Assembly (NCBI GenBank): GCA_963709175.1
Contig: CAVPVK010000007.1
Location: 1,178,001 to 1,242,000, forward strand
Direction: 5' to 3'
DNA length: 64,000 bases
Source of the DNA: JANXQG01 sp963709175
Lineage (GTDB): Bacteria > Planctomycetota > Planctomycetia > Pirellulales > Thermoguttaceae
Shown: in pieces, positions 56,422 to 64,000 of the stretch
Position numbering within the stretch: the stretch's first letter is position 1
Layout: each line of letters starts with the position of its first letter
Program-made: the position numbers and the translations under genes
The notes under the pieces: generated by a model
Told to the model about the DNA's origin: nothing
What the model saw: only the letters and a program-made list of their open reading frames with translations
Database searches by the model: none

Positions 56422-59400
56422 ATGCACGAACTTGTCACCCTGATCACCAGCAGCGACCCGGCCGTGCGCGACCGCTCGCTCGACGATTTCTGCCGCCCGG
56501 CCGACGCCGCCGCGCTGCTGGAGGCAACCCGCGCGCTGGACGCCTTCCGCCGCCAGAGCGAAAACCTCTATCAGCGGGTGCGGGCGACGTTCTTCCTGGC
56601 GGCCATCTATCGCTACCATCTGCCGTCCAAGCTGCCGCCGGGCGGGAAGGCCCTCGTTCCCTTTGACGGCTACTGCCGCCTGCTGGGCCGGCGGTTTGAA
56701 GAGGCCCTGTTAGAGTTCGTCGCCGTGCAAGAGCGGTTTGGACCCAGCGACGCCATCGCCAGCGCCATGGCCGCTGCCTACCAGGCCCTGGGCTTCCAGA
56801 CCCTCGCCGACCAGGTTCGCCGCAGCGTGCGATCGGTCCGCGGCAACCAGTGGATGTTCCGCATGGGACACCCGGCCGACCATCCGCTGGAGATCCACCC
56901 GGCGCTGAAGCGGCGTGCGGCGCCGGACCAACCGTTCCCCATCCTCGTCGAGCGGACGGCCGTCCGCATGGACCTCTCGCACAGCGGTTGGAGCGACATT
57001 TTCTTTCTTGGCATGGACTTTCCCCAAGGGGCCCGCGTACTCAATGTATCCGTTGACTTGGCGGTTCGCGGCCGCGACGGGGCACCCGGTGCTTCGAGTC
57101 GGCCGCAGCCGCCGATCGAGGCCTGGCTCCGCGTTATCGACGAGCCCGTTCTCCGGCTGACGAGCATCGACCTGAAATGCAAGGCCGACATCACCTCCCT
57201 GGCCGATGTCTTCGACTTCGCCAAGGATTACCTTGGCCTGCTCAAGGCCGCCGTAATCGCCGCCGGCATAATACCTTCCGGACTGGAAGGATCGGGCCAA
57301 CCTTTGAGCGAGGTCCTGACCGGTCTAATCGGACCGGGACTGGGACTGGAAATCGTCAGCAAGGTGAACGACATCCCCAAGGGCTCGCGCCTGGCCGTTT
57401 CCACCAATCTCCTTGCGGCCATCATTACCGTCTGCATGCGGGCGACCGGTCAGATCGAGTCGCTCACCGGTAGTCTCAGCGAGCCGGAACGCAAGCTGGT
57501 CGCCGCCCGGGCAATACTGGGCGAGTGGCTAGGCGGCTCCGGGGGCGGTTGGCAGGATTCCGGCGGAATCTGGCCGGGCATGAAGATGATCGAAGGCCGC
57601 ACGGCGCAACCCGGTGACCCGGAATACGGTGTCAGCCTGGGACGATTGCTGCCCGACCATCATATCTACACTCAGAGCGAGGTCGCTCCGCGAACGCGGC
57701 AGTTGATTTGCGACAGCTTCGTGCTGGTGCACGGGGGCATGGCGCAGAACGTGGGGCCGGTGCTGGAGATGGTGACCGAGAAATACTTGCTCCGCTGCGG
57801 AGGGGAGTGGACGGCGCGTCAGGAGGCGATCGAGTTGCTCCGTGCGATTGAAAGGGCATTGAGCCCGGGTGACGTTCAGCAGATCGCGGAACTGACGACG
57901 CGGAACTTCTTCGGTCCCATCCAGACGATCATTCCCTGGGCGTCGAACCACTACACGGAGACGCTCATCGACCTCTTTCGCGGCAAGTTCGGCAGCGATT
58001 ATTGGGGATTCCTCATGCTCGGCGGCATCTCGGGCGGCGGCATGGGGTTCATCGTCGATCCGCGCGCAAGGCCGAGGCCCAGGATTTCCTGCAGCGGGAA
58101 ATGGTCGCCACAAAGCGGCGACTGGAAACTGCGTTGCCATTCGCCATGGACCCGGTGGTTTACGACTTTGCCATCAACGATCGGGGCACGGAGGCCGTAC
58201 TGTATGCGGACGGCGAGGCGATGATGCCGGCGGCCTACTATGCGATCTGCGCCCCCGAGTGGCTGCGGCGAGAGACGCGGCAACTCAGCCCGGCCGTGCG
58301 CAACGAGATCACGCGGTTTGCGGGGGCATGCCGTACGCACCCGCGTCTCTCCGGTTCGACGGAAATGCTGCTGGGAGCCTTGTTTCCGCGGCCTGCCGAG
58401 GAGTCACGGGGCAATGGCGGCCTGAAAGCGATCCTCGAGGCCAACGGCTTCGACCACGAGCTGCACGAGCAAATCCGCTCCGACATGCGAACCGGGCGGA
58501 TCGGTCTGGCCCAGAATCGCCTGCCGGCCAGTACTGTCATCGAGGACGTGTCTTGTGGCGACGTGGTGGACACCGTCGCCGCCGGCCCGGCTGGGGCCGA
58601 GCGACAGGCGGGAGAGGCGGCCCTGGCCGCCGGCGAGGTTGCCGTGCTGGCCCTGGCGGGCGGGGCGGGTAGCCGCTGGACGCGGGGGGCGGGCGTAGTC
58701 AAGGCGCCTCCATCCTTTTTGCCGCTTCGAGGGCAAGTACCGCAACTTTATTGAGATCCACCTGGCCAAAAGCGGCAAGACCGCCGCCCGTTTCGGTGCC
58801 CCGGTGCCCGTCGTTGTCTCCACGAGCTACCTCACGCACGCGCCCATCGAACAGTTCCTGCAATCGCCGCAGGGAAAGTCCTATCCGGGACCGTTGCTGG
58901 CGTCGCCCGGCCGCTCAATCGGGCTGAGAATGATTCCCATGTCCCGCGACCTACGTTTCGCCTGGGAGGAGATGCCGCAGCAGATGCTCGACGTGCAGGC
59001 CCAGAAAGTCCGTGAGAGCCTGCACGCCTCGCTGATCGGCTGGGCCGAGGCCGCCGGCGGGGGCAGTGACTACACCGACAACGTGCCGCTGCAATGTCTG
59101 CATCCCACCGGACACTGGTTCGAGGTGCCGAACCTGCTCCGCAACGGCACACTGGCGCGGCTGCTCGACGAGCGCCCCCAGTTGAAATACCTCCTCCTGC
59201 ACAACATCGACACGCTGGGGGCCGATCTCGATCCGGGCATGCTGGGGCGGCACATTGGCAGCGGCGCCTGCTTGAGTTTCGAGGTCATTCCGCGGCGGAT
59301 CGACGACCGCGGGGGCGGCTTGGCGCGGGTCAACGGCCGCGTCCGTCTCGTGGAGGGCCTGGCCATGCCTCGCGAGGAAGACGAGTTCCGCCTTAGCTAC

Positions 59401-59763
59401 TACAACTCGCAAACGACGTGGATCTCGATTGCTCGGCTCTTGGAACTATTCTGCCTGACGACCAGCGATCTGGCCAACGAGCCGAAGGTGACAACCGCCA
59501 TCCGCCGCCTGAGCATGCGGCTGCCAACCTATATTACGCTCAAAGACGTAAAAAAACGTTGGGGGCATGCCCAGGAGGACATCTTTCCCGTGGCCCAATT
59601 CGAGAAGCTATGGAGCGACATGACGGGCCTGGGCGAGGCGGCCTGCCGGTTCATGATCGTCTCGCGTCAGCGGGGGCAGCAACTGAAAGATCCCGCCCAG
59701 TTGGACGGATGGCTCCGCGACGGCTCGGCGGCCTACGTGGACGACCTGTGCGCATGGGGTTAA
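56422..59763 (+). pseudogene. GHMP sugar kinase fused to UDPGP-type pyrophosphorylase, two frameshifts
   Basis: About 1,113 residues once corrected. A helical N-terminus (1-130) is followed by a GHMP kinase domain with substrate-binding loop RTAVRMDLSHSGWSDIF and C-terminal GGISGGGMGFIV, closest in style to fucokinases. The frame shifts near 58065 and again near 58705. The C-terminal third is a UDP-glucose-pyrophosphorylase-type domain: LALAGGAGSRW, HPFCRFEGKYRNFIEIHLAK, and LLHNIDTLGADLDP. A salvage enzyme that phosphorylates a free sugar and then activates it to a nucleotide sugar is the natural reading. The sugar is unknown (fucose- or arabinose-like). The order is opposite to plant FKGP. 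Confidence 0.78.
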
Positions 59764-59766
59764 CGA

Positions 59767-61047
59767 TTACTGGAAACGCTGCGTCTTGTCCGCGGATGTA
59801 CGTGACTCGCCTTTGAGGGACTGCGGCCCTTCGGCGGTAATCGCCACGCAAAACGGCGCTGACTTACTGCCTGTAGCAACGTAGTCGATGGTTTGCAGGC
59901 TCTTCTCGGGGTGGGGGTTGTCCCATCTCGAAAGATACAGGCGGAGATAGCCGTGATAACGAGCCACGCCTTTATTGCTGCCCACCCAACCCACCTGGCT
60001 GTGTTCGAGCGGCTCGTCTTCCAGCGTCCACCAATCCCGGACGTCCTGGCCGATCCTCACCGGGATGGTCGCCAACTCACCGTCGCAATAATGAACTCTG
60101 TACTCGGCAATCAACTCCCCTTCGCCAACACCTTGACTCTTTAACCCGTTTTGCGTGGCGTGCAGGACATACAGCCTCACCACCTGGCGATGCAATGAAA
60201 TTCCGTTGACTGCGGTGGGCATCTGCGGTGTGGGTGGACCCGCGAGCTGGATAATGCCGTCGCCGATATGAAACTGCACGCCCGCCAGCAGCCGGTTGCC
60301 CGCCGCAAGATCGAGCGGATTGTCTTCCCCGACCCCGCGTTTGAGAGCCGTGTACTTACGGCTCAGATCGATCGTGACAAAACTGCCTCGAGGGCAGTGC
60401 CATGGACCGATCAGCTCCGCAGCGGCCAGGGGAACATCGCACGCACAGGCCGGCGCCAGTGGCTGCGAAGCTGCTATGGCGCTAGTCTTGAAAGACCATA
60501 ACTCCGCCCGATTGGGCCGACGCACGACGACCGTCAGTTCCGTACCGTCGGGCGACCAGCGGGGAGAGGTAAACTGGCTTCCTCCCACGCGAAAGAGCAG
60601 GTCTTTCTCGATGTCCAAGACACCCAGGATATCGCCATGATCGCAACGAAATCCTGCGAAAGCCAAGAAACGACTGTCGCGTGACCAAACTGGCGAGTTC
60701 GCCGCTCTGACGATGGGCCATTCGCGGCCGATCTTCCCGGTCTTGCGATCGATGATCTGCAGGCGGTTTTCATTCACTCGGGCGCCATGGCGCCCGTCTT
60801 CCGCCACGAACTCCGCTTCTTTTCCGGGATCTCGAGACGGGGCGACCGGCATAGTGACCTTTTGTGCGTCGGCGCTGATCAGGCGACCATCGAGTCGATG
60901 GATATCCTCAGTCACTTGGGAGTCGGGCGATGGAGCGACCGCGGCCTGCGCGCCACCAGTGACACTGACTCCAGCGGCGGACGGCGCGGCGGATACCACC
61001 CCAAGTCCTAATCCCCAGGTGAGCAAAATCGCTAAGAGATTTGGCAA
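59767..61047 (-). CDS. Exported beta-propeller protein with planctomycete C-terminal module
   Basis: 426 residues. The N-terminus MPNLLAILLTWGLGLGVVSA is a signal peptide. The middle has TolB/WD40-like blades (NSPVWSRDSRFLAFAG, TSPRWSPDGTELTVVV). The last 200 residues (LLAGVQFHIGDGIIQLAG, LYVLHAT, VRDWWTLE, SAPFCVAITAE) form a module that recurs at the C-terminus of planctomycete proteins and may bind carbohydrate. Four bases separate its stop from the opposing kinase-pyrophosphorylase gene. No enzymatic motif seen. Confidence 0.65.
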   Translation of the reverse strand: MPNLLAILLTWGLGLGVVSAAPSAAGVSVTGGAQAAVAPSPDSQVTEDIHRLDGRLISADAQKVTMPVAPSRDPGKEAEFVAEDGRHGARVNENRLQIIDRKTGKIGREWPIVRAANSPVWSRDSRFLAFAGFRCDHGDILGVLDIEKDLLFRVGGSQFTSPRWSPDGTELTVVVRRPNRAELWSFKTSAIAASQPLAPACACDVPLAAAELIGPWHCPRGSFVTIDLSRKYTALKRGVGEDNPLDLAAGNRLLAGVQFHIGDGIIQLAGPPTPQMPTAVNGISLHRQVVRLYVLHATQNGLKSQGVGEGELIAEYRVHYCDGELATIPVRIGQDVRDWWTLEDEPLEHSQVGWVGSNKGVARYHGYLRLYLSRWDNPHPEKSLQTIDYVATGSKSAPFCVAITAEGPQSLKGESRTSADKTQRFQ

Positions 61048-61275
61048 GATAGAATCGTTTCAGTGTGCTAGGCAATACAACGAAAATCAGACGTTACGCG
61101 CAAGATACGACAATTGTAGCACGTAGGTGGACCGCGTGAGCTATTCTACGTTCCGGTCGGCTGCCTGGTAAATACCTTCAGTGATTCCCTGCACTGCGAA
61201 TCTCACATGACTTTCGCAAGACAAGTCATGAAGTAGCGACACCCTATATTGTATATTTACCGTCAAGCCCAACGA

Positions 61276-62379
61276 TCACGTCCAGTGATACGGCAGTCCG
61301 TGTCCGACGAGCTTTGTTCCTATCACTGCCGCACCGACGACCACTAACACCATATAGAAGTACGGCCAATAGGCGATTTTGTTCGATGGAGAAGCATCGG
61401 CCATCCCTGATAATCGTGAGGCCCCGTCCACCAGATTCCAGTCGAGAATCCAAGCGGTGTACGCTGTGGCCATGGCCGGTGCAAGCCACAGCAGCTCGCC
61501 CGAGGCGATCACTCCCAACAAGACAACGATTTCAGCGATGAAAGCCCGCATCGGCTGTCGCGAGTATATTGGGACCGATAACAGCAGCAATAGAGCGCCG
61601 GCCGTGGACACGAAATTATCGCAACTCGTTCTGGGTGCCTGAGTCAAGTAGACCGCCGCTATGACGGCAACACCCATCACGGCCCGCGTCACGGGCCCCC
61701 GCATCGCGGCCGGCAGGATCCAGCAATGCTGGCGCTGGTGCCCGTGAAGTTCCCAAGCCAGCGCGTAAAGTGCGATCAAGCCGGTGAGACCGGTCAGATT
61801 CCAGCCGTCACCGAGCCATGCCAAGCCATGATTTCGCAGGCCCTGAACGATGAAGAACAAGAGTGGATAGGCCAGCAGTCGCACCGTTCGTGGCAGTTCT
61901 TCGCCGCCGGCGATGTTGCGGTTGCTCCAGCGAAATCCGTCTCCCGAATAAGGCAACGGCCGGCGCCAGGGAATCAAGCATGGCACGCGGCCCTGATAGT
62001 CGGGATACTCGTGGGGAAACCTCTCCGCCAAGTAGCGTTCCTCGCCGCGAATCACGGGCAGGTAGATGGCTAGCCACCAAGGCACGAGCAACACAGCCAG
62101 CGGCCACCAACCGGCCATTACCACCAGGGCGGCGTCCACCAGGGCGTTCGCCAGGTAGAAGGGATGCCGCACGAAACGATACGGCCCGATCGCGGCAACG
62201 ACGCGGTTCTGTTGGAGACAGCCTTTGGCCCACGCATGCAGCCAGGCCCCTAGGAGAAGGCAGGGCAGGCCCGCCAGAATCGAGCGCGGCGTAGTAGTGC
62301 CGACGATCAGTGTGCCGGCGGCCAGTGCGGTAATGACGAGGTAGAACCGCAGTCCGCCTCGATCGAGCGGCGATTTCAT
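61276..62379 (-). CDS. PEMT/isoprenylcysteine methyltransferase-family membrane protein
   Basis: 367 residues from ATG 62379, overlapping the aldolase stop by four bases. The N-terminal part has helices typical of phospholipid or isoprenylcysteine methyltransferases, with the SAM-binding motif RFVRHPFYLANALVD and EERYLAERFPHEYPDYQGRV. The second half adds six or seven more helices with no known fold, so the protein is larger than simple family members. It probably methylates a membrane lipid; the acceptor is unknown. Coupled to lsrF by overlap, though a functional link is unclear. Confidence 0.75.
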   Translation of the reverse strand: MKSPLDRGGLRFYLVITALAAGTLIVGTTTPRSILAGLPCLLLGAWLHAWAKGCLQQNRVVAAIGPYRFVRHPFYLANALVDAALVVMAGWWPLAVLLVPWWLAIYLPVIRGEERYLAERFPHEYPDYQGRVPCLIPWRRPLPYSGDGFRWSNRNIAGGEELPRTVRLLAYPLLFFIVQGLRNHGLAWLGDGWNLTGLTGLIALYALAWELHGHQRQHCWILPAAMRGPVTRAVMGVAVIAAVYLTQAPRTSCDNFVSTAGALLLLLSVPIYSRQPMRAFIAEIVVLLGVIASGELLWLAPAMATAYTAWILDWNLVDGASRLSGMADASPSNKIAYWPYFYMVLVVVGAAVIGTKLVGHGLPYHWT

Positions 62380-63257
62380 GGGCGATAAGACCGCGCCTGC
62401 TGGTAAATCTCCAGCGCCCGCTCCGGCTTCTCGCCGTCGTGGACTACCGCCCGCACTGCCTGGAGCATGGCGATCGGGCATTCGGCCTGGAAAACGTTCC
62501 GCCCCATGTCTACGCCGGCGGCGCCCTGGTCGATTGCCTCGTAGGCCATTTGCAGGGCCTCGCGCTCGGGCAGTTTCTTGCCCCCGGCGATCACAATCGG
62601 CACCGGGCAGGCCGCCGTGACCTTCTCGAAGTCCGACGGGCAGTAGTAAGTCTTGATCACATGGGCCCCGTTCTCGGCGCAGACCCGCGTGGCCAGGCTC
62701 AAGTACCGGGCGTCGCGGACCAGCTCCTTGCCGACGGCCGTCACCCCCAGTACGGGCACGTTGTAGCGGCTGCCCTCATCGACCATCGTCGTCAGGTTGC
62801 GGATGGTGAGGGCCTCGAACTTGCTGCCGATGGCCACCATCACAGCGACCATCGAGGCGTTCAGCCGCAGGCATTCCTCGATGCCGAGGATGCACTCGTC
62901 GTTCAACTCGGTGAGCACGGTCGAACCGGCCGATGCGCGGAGCGAGATCGGCTTGTTGCAGGTCGGCGGCACGACCTGCCGCAAGGCCCCGCGGGTGCAC
63001 ATCAGGCAGTCGGCGTAGGGGATCAAGGGCACGATCGTCAGGTCCATCCGCTCCAGCCCGGAAGTCGGGCCCATGATGTATCCGTGATCGAAGGCCAGCA
63101 TTACCGTATGGCCGCTTTTCGGGCTAAAGATGCGGGCCAGGCGGTCCTTCATGCCCCAGTCAAGATGGGCGAGGCCCTTCAAGAAAAAACCTTCGTTGCG
63201 TTGCGGGATGCCGATGCCGTAGTCTTTGGCGTCGAGATTGTGGATTGCGTCGGGCAT
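62376..63257 (-). CDS. lsrF: LsrF/class I DhnA-type aldolase (3-hydroxy-5-phosphonooxypentane-2,4-dione thiolase family)
   Basis: 293 residues from ATG 63257; upstream residues in the open frame lack family similarity. It resembles E. coli LsrF along its whole length: LDWGMKDRLARIFSPKSGHT, VMLAFDHGY, LMCTRGALRQVVPP, catalytic Lys region VIKTYYC, PIVIAGGKKLPEREALQM, and GAAGVDMGRNVFQ. LsrF cleaves the phosphorylated autoinducer-2 product. No other lsr genes are visible, so it may serve another aldolase reaction here. Confidence 0.85.
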   Translation of the reverse strand: MPDAIHNLDAKDYGIGIPQRNEGFFLKGLAHLDWGMKDRLARIFSPKSGHTVMLAFDHGYIMGPTSGLERMDLTIVPLIPYADCLMCTRGALRQVVPPTCNKPISLRASAGSTVLTELNDECILGIEECLRLNASMVAVMVAIGSKFEALTIRNLTTMVDEGSRYNVPVLGVTAVGKELVRDARYLSLATRVCAENGAHVIKTYYCPSDFEKVTAACPVPIVIAGGKKLPEREALQMAYEAIDQGAAGVDMGRNVFQAECPIAMLQAVRAVVHDGEKPERALEIYQQARSYRP

Positions 63258-63568
63258 GGTGCGGGAGCTAGCAAGCTGGCAGGAGGAAACGCGTATTATG
63301 CCGCTATTGCGAGGCAACCGCAAGATGTCCAGCGCCTTGACGGCATCTTTTATTCCGCCAATCGCAAATGAAGAAGCTCTTCGAAGCTCTCTTCACGACG
63401 AAGCCCGAACATGGGGCTGCACGATCATCGAAGCGCACGAAGGACGCCTGTGAGTCCGTGAGAATGAAGATCGCGGCCGTACCGCCACACTTCTGATCGC
63501 CACAAGAACTTGAACATATGCGAGAAATCGGTCGCCTGCGATTGCCGGTACAATGAATGGGTCGTCGG
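63258..63568. other. Intergenic region, nothing recognised
   Basis: About 310 bases upstream of lsrF on the minus strand; expected to hold its promoter. No convincing gene, repeat or RNA structure seen. Confidence 0.5.
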
Positions 63569-63781
63569 TCAGCTCGTCACTTTGGCGAACCTGAAGCCGT
63601 CGGCCTGTAAGCTGGCCACCAGATCGCCAGCCTTGCGATAATCAACAATCACGCTTCCGAACATCCGTTGCCACGGCTCCACCGCAATGCGGCTCTGGCA
63701 GGCTTTATGGGCCTTTTCAGACACCGGCGTTAGCGCGGTCCCATCGCCGCACTCACTAATGAGGAAATCGGTTTCTGGCAT
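63569..63781 (-). CDS. Small conserved-looking hypothetical protein
   Basis: 70 residues from the ATG at 63781 (MPETDFLISECGDG); an in-frame ATG at 63829 is an alternative start. The pattern DGTALTPVSEKA followed by VDYRKAGDLVASLQADGF resembles small planctomycete and phage-linked proteins of unknown function. No transmembrane segment. The assignment as a gene is tentative. Confidence 0.4.
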   Translation of the reverse strand: MPETDFLISECGDGTALTPVSEKAHKACQSRIAVEPWQRMFGSVIVDYRKAGDLVASLQADGFRFAKVTS

Positions 63782-64000
63782 ATGCAGAGCTTTTTCGAAA
63801 ATGAGGACCCCAATATAGATACCTCCCATTTTTCGAATTCGGTAGGTCAGTCAAGATTTTTATGACCACTGAGCGGCGCGGTTTTAGTTCTGGACGCATT
63901 ATTCCCTGCCTTTCTAGCTCTTTTTTTCCAATTTGCTTTGCAGCGATGATTCACCTACGAATTATCATTCACTAGCTTATGTTTCTATATCGCGACAGTG

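Overview
The window looks like part of a planctomycete chromosome (Pirellulales-like), probably from a metagenome or draft assembly. This rests on gene families rather than on any marker gene. It has Gfo/Idh/MocA and SGNH proteins with export signals, two ECF-sigma/FecR-LamG pairs, a zinc-ribbon Ser/Thr kinase next to an ECF sigma factor, PEP-CTERM-sorted beta-strand-repeat proteins, alternative complex III coupled to a caa3 oxidase, and GC-rich DNA. I found no rRNA, tRNA or CRISPR array.

Layout. 1-2.4 kb: a 5'-truncated Tat-exported oxidoreductase and an SGNH hydrolase. 2.4-3.6 kb: non-coding DNA with a strong palindrome. 3.6-16 kb: an arabinoxylan-degradation locus, consisting of an ECF sigma factor, a FecR-LamG protein, a GH10 xylanase, a CE1-malectin-CE1 esterase, a CE1-malectin-GH51 fusion and a GH43 protein. 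16-17.1 kb: gene remnants. 17.3-21.8 kb: ECF sigma factor, Ser/Thr kinase and a membrane protein. 21.7-24.7 kb: an IS66 fragment abutting a group II intron. 24.7-29.9 kb: a PEP-CTERM repeat protein, an STN-like protein and a small membrane protein.

29.6-43.2 kb is one long minus-strand respiratory operon, transcribed actA-B-C-D-E-F, an unknown membrane protein, a SCO protein, ctaC-D-E-F and possibly one more small membrane protein. Many of its genes overlap by a few bases, and it encodes a quinol:cytochrome c oxidoreductase together with its caa3 oxygen reductase. 43.9-50 kb: a DUF4956 protein, an unknown lipoprotein, a second ECF/FecR-LamG pair and a FixJ-like regulator with an altered receiver site. 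50.5-55.5 kb: a 1,663-residue protein with a trypsin-like head, a beta-strand-repeat body and a PEP-CTERM tail. 55.6-59.8 kb: a GalU-like protein and a GHMP-kinase/UDPGP-pyrophosphorylase fusion. 59.8-63.8 kb: a beta-propeller protein, a PEMT/ICMT-like methyltransferase, lsrF and a small ORF. The last 0.2 kb is AT-rich with nothing recognised.

How the genes fit together. The 6-16 kb enzymes together could cut the xylan backbone (GH10), remove ferulate or acetate esters (CE1) and remove arabinose (GH51, GH43). Most carry export signals, and no SusC/SusD pair is visible.

About sixteen frame breaks, mostly single-base shifts, are spread over the window. They affect respiratory genes, sugar enzymes and the intron reverse transcriptase alike. 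Base-level sequencing or assembly error is the simplest explanation, so genes called as broken should be read as probably intact unless another cause is given.
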